Source: Lachnospiraceae bacterium UBA3401 (lineage in GTDB: Bacteria; Bacillota; Clostridia; Lachnospirales; Lachnospiraceae). Taken from it: 25,058 nt of DNA. Shown one piece after another: positions 8,280-16,250 of the stretch. The notes beneath the pieces are model-generated. The model did no database searches. It worked only from the letters and a program-made list of their open reading frames with translations, and was not told where the DNA came from. The translations under genes and the position numbers were made by a program. The stretch spans positions 1 through 25,058 of the forward strand of contig DEPD01000049.1 of NCBI GenBank assembly GCA_002358575.1, written 5' to 3'. Position 1 is the first letter of the stretch. Each line of letters opens with the position of its first letter.

Positions 8280-9154
8280 ACAGAGGAACACAGGCAAAGT
8301 TGAGAGAAATCACCAACAAGTTATCTGATATTTTAGAACAAGACACAGATGAGCAAGTGATGGTTTTTACGGATAACAAGACGCTGATGGATTTGTGTGG
8401 ACAAATTAATTTGCTGTTGCTAGACAGGCAGAAGATAAAAGCGGATTTCCGAAAGCAGGAAATTGCTTCCAAGAAAATGCTTTCAAATATTTCACATGAT
8501 ATCAAGACACCACTCACTGTCATTTTGGGGTATCTGGAAATTATGCGACTGAGTAATTATGAGGACAAAACGCTGCAAAAAGTGGAGTCAAAGGCAAAAC
8601 AGGTTATGGATTTGATTGACCAATTTTTTACACTGGCAAAGTTGGAAGCCGGAGACAAAAATATTGAGATGGTAAAAATTAACATCTGTGAATTGTGCAG
8701 GGAAAATGTGCTTGGTTATTACGAATTGTTGATGCAAAAGAATTTTGTAGTGGATATTGTGATTCCAGAGCAGACAATTTTTGTGCAGGGTGACAGGGAG
8801 TCTATTGACCGAATCCTGTGCAATCTGCTGACAAATGCTATACGATATGGCAGTGATGGCAAGTATATTGGGCTTTTTTTGCGGGAAGAGAAGGATTTTG
8901 TCTATATTGATGTGATTGACAAGGGAAAAGGGATAGAAAAACAGTTTGCTGCCAGCGTGTTTGAACGGCTTTATACAATGGAGGATTCCCGCAATCGCAG
9001 CATACAAGGAAATGGTCTGGGACTTACGATTGCCAGAAACCTTGCTAGACAGATGGGCGGCGATATTTTACTGCAAAGTGAGCCGGAAGTGCAGACGGTA
9101 TTCACTGTAAAATTACGGAAGTATCTGGACTGTTATAAGGAATCAGATTTTTAG
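8276..9154 (+). CDS. Sensor histidine kinase lacking transmembrane segments
   Basis: Histidine kinase of 292 residues. The dimerisation/phosphoacceptor box SNISHDIKTPLT has His74; the ATPase domain has the N-box NLLTNAIRYG, a G1 box DKGKGI and a G2 box GNGLGLTIA. The N-terminal 60 residues are polar and helical (REITNKLSDILEQ...), and no hydrophobic stretch long enough to cross a membrane exists. The ATG overlaps the regulator stop (ATGA), leaving no room for a hidden N-terminal membrane region in the same frame, so the kinase should be cytoplasmic. It may sense through the neighbouring ABC transporter, as described for BceS-type kinases, although those have two membrane helices. Function as partner of the upstream regulator is well supported by the overlap. 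Confidence 0.9.
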   Translation: MNRGTQAKLREITNKLSDILEQDTDEQVMVFTDNKTLMDLCGQINLLLLDRQKIKADFRKQEIASKKMLSNISHDIKTPLTVILGYLEIMRLSNYEDKTLQKVESKAKQVMDLIDQFFTLAKLEAGDKNIEMVKINICELCRENVLGYYELLMQKNFVVDIVIPEQTIFVQGDRESIDRILCNLLTNAIRYGSDGKYIGLFLREEKDFVYIDVIDKGKGIEKQFAASVFERLYTMEDSRNRSIQGNGLGLTIARNLARQMGGDILLQSEPEVQTVFTVKLRKYLDCYKESDF

Positions 9155-9212
9155 CGAATATAGAGATACTGAGAGGTATCAGGAAAGATTATGTGTAATA
9201 TAAATGAATTTT

Positions 9213-9265
9213 TTTGATAGATATCAAATAGAAAATGACAAAAGATTGTTGACATTGAATCAACA
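9213..9265. repeat. Two dyads between the kinase gene and the small zinc-ribbon gene
   Basis: TTTGATA-GA-TATCAAA (9213-9228) is a perfect palindrome with a 2-bp centre, and TGTTGA...TCAACA (9247-9265) is a second dyad with a 7-bp centre. A TTGACA hexamer (9249-9254) lies inside the second dyad and could be a -35 box, but I see no good -10 at the right distance. The 176-bp gap 9155-9330 otherwise shows no gene. These may be regulator sites for the gene at 9331. Confidence 0.35.
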
Positions 9266-9330
9266 TCAAAAAAGAATTTTGGCGCTTATGTGTCTGGAAT
9301 GATTTTAATGAAAAGACAAGGTGGTGAAAA

Positions 9331-9645
9331 ATGAATATTATGTTAATTGTTAATTATTGTATCAATATTCCAAGAGATGAATTTTTTCATGCGGAAAGTG
9401 GAAAAGTAAACGAAGAGATGATGGAGCGACTGGAAACATTATTTCCTAAAGAAATTGCATTGACAAAAGAGGTTGCTGCTCAAAGAGAACATCTTATACA
9501 TTATCCATTGATTGAAAATAAAAATTCCTTGCGGTGTGCTTGTTGCGGAAGATGGTTGTATATGCCAGAACAGGAATATTTACCGGTAAGTCTTGAATAC
9601 TGTCAAATGGTAGAGGGAATCCCGCTGTGTCCTAGCTGCACATAG
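9331..9645 (+). CDS. Small CxxC...CxxC (zinc-ribbon-like) protein, unknown function
   Basis: 104-residue protein I do not recognise. It begins with a short hydrophobic stretch (NIMLIVNYCINI), continues with an acidic helical region, and ends with RCACCGRW (Cys69, Cys72) and LCPSC (Cys100, Cys103), a spacing that suggests a four-cysteine metal site. AAGGTGGTG stands just before the ATG, so it is likely translated. It follows the kinase gene by 176 bp on the same strand. No homology-based function is offered; a structural zinc site or redox role is possible. Confidence 0.65.
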   Translation: MNIMLIVNYCINIPRDEFFHAESGKVNEEMMERLETLFPKEIALTKEVAAQREHLIHYPLIENKNSLRCACCGRWLYMPEQEYLPVSLEYCQMVEGIPLCPSCT

Positions 9646-9660
9646 GAGTTGGAAGCGGAT

Positions 9661-9714
9661 ATGAAAAAGGAGGCATTTGTTCAGAAGTTGAGGGAACAAA
9701 TGCCGAAGTTGTGA
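9661..9714 (+). other. 17-codon open frame containing an 11-bp perfect hairpin
   Basis: Just after the small zinc-ribbon gene, a short frame encodes MKKEAFVQKLREQMPKL, which looks like a protein start but stops at once. A perfect inverted repeat GGCATTTGTTC/GAACAAATGCC (9672-9682 and 9694-9704, 11-nt loop) lies inside it. No T-run follows, so it is a weak terminator candidate at best. It may be the remnant of a truncated gene, a processing hairpin, or chance. Confidence 0.3.
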
Positions 9715-9765
9715 TAATAAGCATTGTCAGCACAGAGGTGTTTTTCTATGCCTAAACTATTTTAT

Positions 9766-11247
9766 CTATTGCATTTTACAATAGAGATGTCCATTAAATT
9801 CATGAAACAGGCTTTCTTCCTTTTTGGTCATAAATATGATTAACCCGTCATTTTGAAAAGACAGTTGGAACTGTACAGTGCCAACATACGCGTCTATAAT
9901 GTGTGCTTTTATAAGTAAAGTGCCATCGAATAACCATGCGCCGCTTGCAGCATATTGGAGGTTATAGATGGGGAAAGAACCTGTCTGCATCGAACCTATG
10001 CCAAATGAGATAGTATAGGGTGTATTTTTGTGCGTGAAAGACAAAGTTCCTGTATTTTCTCCAAGTAGCACACAAAAGCTTTGAAAATCAGATGACTCAT
10101 TCTGAACATAAAATATTTCGCCATTTATAGAATAAAAAAATTCTGGAACACAAGCATTTTTTGTGAAAGTGTTTTTGGTAGGTATGTCTTGTGTAAACGC
10201 ATTTGTCAGAGGCTTGATTGCAAGGGATGAAAGCGTCTCATTGAGCGCCTTTTCTGCTATTTTATTGTGAGGAAGCGCCTGTTTCTGTATATGAGGAAGG
10301 AGTTCTTCGTAAAGCGCATCATAAATCTGCTGGTTGCCGCCTTGGATGCTCTGTGTGTCTGCAGTTGTCACACAGATAAGCTGATAATCAGGTAAGAAAA
10401 TAATAAGTTGTCCGCCCATTCCATAGCAAGTAAATCCGTTTCGTTCATTGCGCCAGAATTGCAAACCGTATCCTTGCGCTTCGCTTGGAAGTGGAGCTGT
10501 CACACAGTTTGCTGTCAGTGGGGACACTGCCATATCAATGTAGGAGGAGGACAGTAACTGTTCTCCAAGGACAAGCCCTTTGTGGACGATAAAATAACCA
10601 AATTTCATCAGGTCTATTGGGAGTGCAACCAAACCGCTGCCGCCCATTGATACCCCAAAGGGGTCTTTTATCATATAGGATTCTTTGGAAAATCCAAGTA
10701 TATGCAATTTTTCTTTTAAGTAATCAAGCATATTTTGTCTGGTCAGCTTTTCTACTAGTGCACAAAGCGTATGGGCAGCAGATGTGTCATAGTGAAATAC
10801 TGTTCCAGATGGATGCGTAGGCGGCGTGGTAAAAAAGCTTGCCACCCAATCCGACGACAAGTCAAGTTTGTAGGTGGTGGAAGCGTGGCATGTGCGCATC
10901 ATCAACATATGTTTAATGGTCATTTGGGCAATCCATGGGTGTATATCTCCCTGGGCAGGTAGTTTTTCAGGAAAATACTTTATAATTGGGTCTTCGAGTG
11001 AAATAATACCTTCGTCAACAAGCAGACCGATTGCGATGGAAGTGAAACTCTTGCTAATGGAAAACATGCGGTGTAGGCTGTTCGCCGTCAAGGGGGCATA
11101 ATAACCTTCAAAAATTAGTTTGTCACAGTGCATGAGCAGGAGGCTGTGCATGGGAATTTGTCGTTTTTGCAGTCTGTCTGTCAATCGAACGATACATTTG
11201 CTAGGAATGCCAGTTTCTTCTGGGGAGGCTTTTTCAAATGTGAGCAT
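9766..11247 (-). CDS. Serine hydrolase, class-C beta-lactamase/esterase family
   Basis: Serine hydrolase of the beta-lactamase family (PF00144), which covers AmpC-type enzymes, esterases and D-peptidases. The catalytic tetrad SxxK is SISK (Ser63, Lys66), and the second motif is YDT with Tyr153 in FHYDTSAAH. A C-terminal GMGGQLI segment stands where the HxG/KTG strand belongs. Residues about 340-493 form an extra beta-rich domain often found on non-lactamase members. No signal peptide is present, so it is cytoplasmic, which argues against a true penicillinase. AGAAGGAAG precedes the ATG on the minus strand. It is divergent from the AraC-type regulator at 11616. An esterase or peptidase role is more likely than antibiotic resistance; the substrate is unknown. 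Confidence 0.85.
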   Translation of the reverse strand: MLTFEKASPEETGIPSKCIVRLTDRLQKRQIPMHSLLLMHCDKLIFEGYYAPLTANSLHRMFSISKSFTSIAIGLLVDEGIISLEDPIIKYFPEKLPAQGDIHPWIAQMTIKHMLMMRTCHASTTYKLDLSSDWVASFFTTPPTHPSGTVFHYDTSAAHTLCALVEKLTRQNMLDYLKEKLHILGFSKESYMIKDPFGVSMGGSGLVALPIDLMKFGYFIVHKGLVLGEQLLSSSYIDMAVSPLTANCVTAPLPSEAQGYGLQFWRNERNGFTCYGMGGQLIIFLPDYQLICVTTADTQSIQGGNQQIYDALYEELLPHIQKQALPHNKIAEKALNETLSSLAIKPLTNAFTQDIPTKNTFTKNACVPEFFYSINGEIFYVQNESSDFQSFCVLLGENTGTLSFTHKNTPYTISFGIGSMQTGSFPIYNLQYAASGAWLFDGTLLIKAHIIDAYVGTVQFQLSFQNDGLIIFMTKKEESLFHEFNGHLYCKMQ

Positions 11248-11331
11248 AATATGTTCTTCCTTCTATAGATGAAATAATTTATCAAAATTGATGTCCTTTG
11301 GCTTGTTGCAGAGTTGTTGAATTATATTTTT

Positions 11332-11404
11332 ATTATATCAGATTTCTCCACCCTTACAAGTTATTTGTTATATTTTGTTATGGTAAAACTATAGTTATTT
11401 GTTA
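11332..11404 (-). promoter_or_regulatory. Promoter of the serine hydrolase with overlapping direct repeats
   Basis: On the minus strand TTGTAA (11354-11359) and TATAAT (11332-11337) are 16 bp apart, a good sigma-A promoter for the hydrolase. A perfect 12-bp direct repeat AGTTATTTGTTA occurs at 11359-11370 and 11393-11404, its first copy touching the -35 box, and a third TTTGTTA lies at 11374-11380. This is a plausible operator, perhaps for the divergent AraC-type regulator. The rest of the 368-bp gap 11248-11615 shows no gene. Confidence 0.55.
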
Positions 11405-11584
11405 CTTTTCATGGGTGTGAGGGGGGTAAATTAAAAGGCTTTACTCTTTTTGCAGAATTTGTTATCATTAATTCAAAGAAAAACAGGTGATTGTACGCCA
11501 AGTAATGCTGTATATTAGTATTGAAATATTTTTCAGACAAAAGAGAGCAAACTATGTCGGGACAGGGATGTTTATAGTTTGTAT

Positions 11585-11598
11585 ACTGTGATTACAGT
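11585..11598 (+). promoter_or_regulatory. Dyad ACTGT-GATT-ACAGT before the AraC-type gene
   Basis: A perfect 5-bp-arm dyad whose left arm overlaps a TATACT (11582-11587) that could be a -10 box, lying just upstream of AGGAGG (11601-11606). A weak GGGACA lies 17 bp upstream of TATACT. The placement fits an autoregulatory operator over the start of transcription, but this is inference. Confidence 0.35.
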
Positions 11599-11615
11599 GA
11601 AGGAGGCTGATAAGC

Positions 11616-12479
11616 ATGGAATGGACAGAGGCAATCAGGAAGGCCGTCAGTTATATTGAAAGTCACATCACAGAGGAGATTACGATGTATGATGTGGCGG
11701 CATATGTCAATGTTTCCCCGTTTTATTTTCATAAAGGATTCAGTATCCTGTGTGGGTATTCTATAACGGAATATATCAGGAACCGCAGGCTGGCACTTGC
11801 TGGGGAGGAATTGATGAGCAGCGATACCACAGTGATAGCGCTTGCCATGAAGTATGGATACGATTCCCCCGACAGCTTTGCGAAGGCATTTACCCGATTT
11901 CACGGATGTTCACCGTCGGCTGTGCGCAGAGATAAAACCATGCTTAAGGCGTTCGCACCGCTGAAATTAACAATATCATTGAAAGGTGGTTATGCAATGG
12001 ATTACAGAATTACGGACAAAGAGGCGTTTACTGTTCTAGCGGCGTCAAAGACATTTGACTATGAAAATGCAAAGAAGGAGGTTCCGGCATTTTGGCAGGA
12101 GCATTATGCTTCTGGAGCAGGAAAGTATGTGTGTGGAATGTTTGGTATTAATATTGACCTGCAGATGGGGAATGAGCGATTTGAATACCTAATTGCGGAT
12201 ATCTACAACCCGTCTGTGGAAATTCCAAAAGAATTTGAAGTGCGCATGATTCCGGCATTCACATGGGCAGTTTTCCCATGCAAGGGCGCGCTTCCACAGG
12301 CACTTCAAGATGTCAATGAGAAAATATTTTCTGAATGGCTGCCGGCACTGCACGACTATGAGTTTGCGGCAGGGTATTGTGTTGAGATGTACGACGCACC
12401 AGACAAATATCCCAATGGAACAGCAGACGAGAACTATTATACAGAAATATGGCTTCCTGTTAAAAAGAAGGATGTATAA
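11616..12479 (+). CDS. AraC-family regulator with GyrI-like effector-binding domain
   Basis: Transcription regulator of 287 residues. The N-terminal double helix-turn-helix (about 5-105) carries the AraC signature: ITMYDVAAYVNVSPFYFHKGF and ALAMKYGYDSPDSFAKAF..FHGCSPSAVRR. Residues about 126-287 match the AraC effector-binding/GyrI-like domain, seen in the pattern of MDYRITDKEAFTVLAASKTF, FEYLIADIY and YYTEIWLPV. This is the Rob/BltR-type architecture, often linked to multidrug or small-molecule sensing. The ATG follows AGGAGG at 9-bp spacing. The gene diverges from the serine hydrolase, a likely target, and it probably also controls itself through the dyad at 11585-11598. Confidence 0.9.
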   Translation: MEWTEAIRKAVSYIESHITEEITMYDVAAYVNVSPFYFHKGFSILCGYSITEYIRNRRLALAGEELMSSDTTVIALAMKYGYDSPDSFAKAFTRFHGCSPSAVRRDKTMLKAFAPLKLTISLKGGYAMDYRITDKEAFTVLAASKTFDYENAKKEVPAFWQEHYASGAGKYVCGMFGINIDLQMGNERFEYLIADIYNPSVEIPKEFEVRMIPAFTWAVFPCKGALPQALQDVNEKIFSEWLPALHDYEFAAGYCVEMYDAPDKYPNGTADENYYTEIWLPVKKKDV

Positions 12480-12710
12480 TTCGACTCATTCCTCCGTCTT
12501 GCACTGATACAAATATCAAGCACTTTGTATACGAGGATTAAAAAAACGGTGTACTAGCGTTATCATAATCCACTGGTTTTAGATGGCTGGTTAAGGTAGC
12601 CAAAAGGAATGGTTTATGTTATACTTGCGTTGAGGGAACATAGAAATCAAAAAAGGCATTTATGAGCGTATAATATTTTTTATTTTGAAAATTATGTAAC
12701 ATTTATTTTG

Positions 12711-12745
12711 AAACACATTATTTGTAAAAATGATGTGTTTTTCCT
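12711..12745 (+). terminator. Intrinsic terminator-like hairpin in the 12480-12899 gap
   Basis: AAACACATTA (12711-12720) pairs with TGATGTGTTT (12731-12740) with one G-T pair and a 10-nt loop, followed by TTCCTT. It is A/T rich and of moderate strength. The rest of the 420-bp gap between the AraC-type gene and the pseudogene holds no gene I can support. A weak promoter-like pair TTGCTT/TATAGA lies near 12855-12882, just ahead of the strong AAAGGAGG site at 12884-12891. Confidence 0.45.
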
Positions 12746-12899
12746 TATAAAGGAATATTTATTATTTGTTTACTCAGATACAGGCATTTATGGATTTCAT
12801 TATATTAAGGAGTTGTAGGAAAATGCCTGAAAGGAATGGACAGAAGTGTTTTGATTGCTTTACATAGATAGTTTAGTATAGATAAAGGAGGAGCATGCT

Positions 12900-14401
12900 A
12901 TGAAAACAAGACTGCCAATGGGAATTGAAAATTTTAAAGAAATACGACAACAAAATTTTTACTATGCCGATAAGACAGGATTCATCAAAGAACTTATGGA
13001 AAATTGGGTAAAAGTTAATCTTTTTACGCGTCCAAGGCGTTTTGGGAAAACTCTGATTATGAGCATGTTAAAATGTTTTTTGAGATCGGCAGTGACAGTA
13101 TCTTGTTTGATGGACTTGAGATTTTGAGTGAAAAAGAACTTTGTGAGGAGTATATGGGAAAGTTCCCAGGGATTTCTATCACATTAAAAGGAGTAGTTGG
13201 AAGAACGTTTGATGAGGCTAAAAGTATGCTTCGACGAATTATTGGCAAAGAGGCACAAAGATTTCAGCTTCTGATGGAGAGTAGTTACTTGACAGATATA
13301 GAACGTCAGCAGTATAACACACTTATCAATATAAATCAAAAAGGCGTTTTTACAATAAAAGATGAGGTTTTTTTGCTAACACTGTCCTAATTGCTAAAAA
13401 GCATTACGGGAAAGAAGTAGTGATATTGATTGACGAGTATGATGTGCCACTTGATAAGGCGTATCAATCAGGCTATTATGATGATATGGTAGATTTAATT
13501 AGAAATTTGTTTGGGAATGCGTTTAAGACAAATGAGAACCTGTATTTTGCTGTTTTGACGGGGTGCCTTAGAATATCGAAGGAGAGCATTTTTACTGGGC
13601 TAAATAATTTTAATGTGTATACGGTCAAAGATGTCTAGTACAATGAATATTTTGGTTTTACGGATGCAGAGGTCAGACAAATGTTGGAGTATTATGGATT
13701 TATTGAAAAATATAATGTTATAAAATGGTGGTATGATAGCTGCCGATTTGGCGCATTTGAAATTTATTGTCCTTGGAATGTAGTGAGTCATTGTCATGCG
13801 CTGAAAATGCAGTATTCTATAAGTCCACAGAATTATTGGGTAAATACCATTGGCAATGATATTATTAGGCGATTTATTAATAGGGCGAAGACAACAACCC
13901 GTGATGAGACAGAATTGTTATACGATGGATATTTGTAGAACAGATTCAAGAGTGGTTTTAGGAGGAGTCTGTAAAAGATATAGAAAAGCTGGAAAGTTTT
14001 TGCAGGCATTTGCGGAAAATAATACTATAGCAATTGAGAAAGGTTTTAATGATTATCTCTGGAATACTATTAGCATTTGTGACATAAGTGTCAAAAAAGA
14101 AATGAAAGAGAATTTTTATCATGGGATTTTATTACGACTTCTGGCATATATGGATGGGTGGCTGGTAAAGTCAAACGCGGAATCGGGAGAGGGCTACAGT
14201 GATATTAGTATAGAAATTAGACAACGGGAAACAGGTATCATAATAGAATTGAAGTATGCAGAAAATGGTACTTTTGATGCAGGGTGTCAAGAGGCGTTAA
14301 AACAGATAAAGGATAGAAGATATGAGAATATATTAATAGATAATGGTATGAGAACAATTTACCAATATGGATTGCGTGCTATAAAAAACGATGTAAAGTA
14401 G
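12900..14401 (+). pseudogene. Decayed AAA-ATPase-like/PDDEXK_9 nuclease-like protein gene
   Basis: Remains of the large family with an N-terminal AAA-ATPase-like domain (PF09820) and C-terminal PDDEXK_9 domain (PF08011). Recognisable pieces in order: MGIENFKEIRQQNFYYADKT, the P-loop-like RPRRFGKT, ILIDEYDVPLDKA (13423 on), TGCLRISKESIFTGLNNF, YCPWNVV, NYWVNTIGNDIIRRFI, EQIQEWF, FNDYLWNTISI, NFYHGILLRLL, and the nuclease core SNAESGEGYSDI...IIIELKYAENG. Lesions: frameshifts at T-runs 13076-13081, 13368-13374 and 13997-14001, each repaired by one extra T; in-frame TAG at 13636-13638 and 13959-13961; and an internal deletion near 13913-13920 that removes roughly 60 residues by comparison with the family pattern. 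The 5' end is well kept, with AAAGGAGG 8 bp before ATG. Cellular role of the family is poorly known. Confidence 0.88.
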
Positions 14402-14520
14402 TGTCGGAAACGGTTGTGATAAAGAATTATATTAGCGGTCAAAAAGATTACGGGAAAGAATAAAAGAGATGAATCGGTGGATATGATGGGAGAAACAATA
14501 ATTGGAGAGAAAATAGTATT

Positions 14521-15447
14521 ATGAATAATTTTAAGAAGTATGACAAAATGAAAGGCGGTCTATATGGGTTGCTGATTGGTGATGCGTTAGGTGTTCCATA
14601 TGAATTTCATTCTGCAAAGCAAATTCCGCCATATGAAAAAATTGAAATGCAGCCGCCGTTTGGATTTCAAAGGACACATTCCGGCATTAAATTAGGCACA
14701 TGGTCAGATGATGGTGCGCAGGCGCTTTGTCTGTTGGATAGCCTAGTAAGTTGCGGTTCCTTTCAGTTAAAGGATTTTTCGGACAGATTGTTGGCGTGGT
14801 ACTTGGAAGGAAAGTGGGCAGTGGACAACGTTGTTTTTGACGTCGGGATACAGACGAGTGAGGCATTGAATGCCTATCGGATTGGTAAAGCACCAGAGGA
14901 ATGTGGCTTATTGCGTCCGAATGGCAAGGGAAATGGTGCACTTATGCGTGTGCTGCCGCTTGCGCTTTGGCACAAGGGAACTGATAAGGAGTTGGTGTTG
15001 GATGCACATGAACAGTGTCTGATTACACACGGAAATTTATGCAATCAAGTATGCTGTGCACTGTATTGCTTGGTGGTACGTTTTTTGCTGAATGGGGCAG
15101 AGTTTTCGTCAGCTCTTGTGACTGCAATTTCAATTTTGAGAGAAATTTATAAAGCGATGCCAGAATATGAACAGGAGTTTGAATGGAGTGTGCGGCCGGA
15201 AGAACCTTGGATTGGAAATGGTTCTGGATATGTGGTGGACTGTTTGCGTAGCGCATTTATGATTATGAAAGTTGCATCAAGCTATGAGGAGGCGGTGAAA
15301 CGAGCAATTATACTTGGTGATGATACAGACACGACAGCATGTGTCACAGGCGGGCTTGCTGGAATTGTATTTGGATTTGATGGTATTCCACAGCGATGGT
15401 ATAAGAAGCTGCGGGGAAAAAATTTATTGAATACATTTATTTCTTAA
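14521..15447 (+). CDS. ADP-ribosylglycohydrolase (DraG/ARH family)
   Basis: Cytoplasmic hydrolase of the ADP-ribosylglycohydrolase family (PF03747), which removes ADP-ribose from proteins or small molecules using two divalent metal ions. At 308 residues it has the family's normal length. Motifs: YGLLIGDALGVPYE (15-28), WSDDGAQ (61-67) for the first metal site, GKGNGALMRVLPLAL (135-149), ITHGN with His170, and GDDTDTTA (266-273) for the second metal site. The first site has SDDG where ARH proteins usually have SDDT or TDDT. The ATG is preceded by GGAGAG about 11 bp upstream. No ADP-ribosyltransferase is visible in the window, so its target is unknown. It is followed by a two-component promoter whose repeat overlaps its stop codon. 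Confidence 0.9.
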   Translation: MNNFKKYDKMKGGLYGLLIGDALGVPYEFHSAKQIPPYEKIEMQPPFGFQRTHSGIKLGTWSDDGAQALCLLDSLVSCGSFQLKDFSDRLLAWYLEGKWAVDNVVFDVGIQTSEALNAYRIGKAPEECGLLRPNGKGNGALMRVLPLALWHKGTDKELVLDAHEQCLITHGNLCNQVCCALYCLVVRFLLNGAEFSSALVTAISILREIYKAMPEYEQEFEWSVRPEEPWIGNGSGYVVDCLRSAFMIMKVASSYEEAVKRAIILGDDTDTTACVTGGLAGIVFGFDGIPQRWYKKLRGKNLLNTFIS

Positions 15448-15499
15448 ACGAATCTTAAACATTTACCTAATTGGAATTTAATAAAATACTGTTTATACT
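15442..15499 (+). promoter_or_regulatory. Promoter with 11-bp-period direct repeat upstream of the second two-component operon
   Basis: TCTTAAAC occurs at 15442-15449 and again at 15453-15460, exactly 11 bp apart, the spacing used by OmpR/PhoB-family dimers. Ten bp later comes TTGGAA (15471-15476), 17 bp, then TATACT (15494-15499), a near-consensus promoter. GGGGAGAA precedes the regulator ATG at 15537. Autoregulation by the downstream response regulator is a direct prediction. Confidence 0.6.
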
Positions 15500-15536
15500 T
15501 GGGTTGTAAGGAACTGAAAACTGGGGAGAAAAGAAA

Positions 15537-16250
15537 ATGTACAATGTACTGGTATGTGATGATGAGAAAGATATTGTGTCAGCGTTAAAAATTTATCTGA
15601 CAGCAGAGGGGTATCAGGTGTATGAAGCCTATAATGGGAAGGAGGCTTTGGAAGTGCTCTCGCGGGAGGAAATACATTTGGTGCTTATGGACATCATGAT
15701 GCCAGTGATGGATGGCATTACAGCTATGGTAAAGCTGCGGGAACAGAGCAATGTGCCTGTTATTATGCTGACTGCTAAAAGTGAGGATACAGATAAAATT
15801 TTGGGGCTCAATATCGGTGCGGATGACTATGTAACGAAGCCCTTTAATGCAGTGGAGCTCCAAGCGCGCGTGAAATCTCAGCTAAGACGATATATGCAGC
15901 TTGGCAGCAGAGTGATGCCAGAGGAAAGCGAGATATTGACTATTGGGGGCATTGCGTTGGATGACCGCAAAAAGGAAGTGACACTTGACGGAGAAAAAAC
16001 GGCATTGACACCAACCGAGTACGATATTTTGAAATTTCTCATGGAAAATCCAGGAAAGGTTTATTCTCCAGCACAAATATATGTTGCTGTGTGGAATGAC
16101 AGTCCCTTTGGCACAGAAAATACAGTGGCCGTCCACATCAGACATCTGCGGGAAAAGTTGGAGTATAATCCGGCGGAACCAAGGTATTTGAAATCAGTCT
16201 GGGGGCGGGGCTATAAGCTGGAAACAGGAAAAGGAACAGGTGATGTTTAA
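15537..16250 (+). CDS. OmpR-family response regulator (second two-component system)
   Basis: 237-residue regulator. The receiver domain (1-118) has D8-D9-E10, phospho-acceptor Asp52 in LMDIMMPVMDG, and Lys101 in VTKPF. The winged-helix domain (about 135-232) ends in SVWGRGYKLE. GGGGAGAA supports the ATG. The stop overlaps the kinase start by 8 bp, so the pair is coupled. It is of the VanR/WalR-like type common in Clostridia. The candidate operator at 15442-15460 suggests it controls its own operon. Confidence 0.93.
   Translation: MYNVLVCDDEKDIVSALKIYLTAEGYQVYEAYNGKEALEVLSREEIHLVLMDIMMPVMDGITAMVKLREQSNVPVIMLTAKSEDTDKILGLNIGADDYVTKPFNAVELQARVKSQLRRYMQLGSRVMPEESEILTIGGIALDDRKKEVTLDGEKTALTPTEYDILKFLMENPGKVYSPAQIYVAVWNDSPFGTENTVAVHIRHLREKLEYNPAEPRYLKSVWGRGYKLETGKGTGDV

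Noticed and set aside
9766..11247. Antibiotic-resistance beta-lactamase
   Set aside because: There is no signal peptide, the third active-site motif is not KTG, and an extra C-terminal domain is present; a general serine esterase or peptidase is more likely.
12788..12867. Short frame ending MPERNGQKCFDCFT before the AAA pseudogene
   Set aside because: Only 24 codons, no family resemblance and a poorly spaced ribosome site; probably leader sequence.
13636..13961. Stop-codon recoding (TAG read through) in the AAA gene
   Set aside because: Both stops are TAG, but the gene also has three frameshifts and an internal deletion, and other genes in the window show no in-frame TAG, so decay explains them better.
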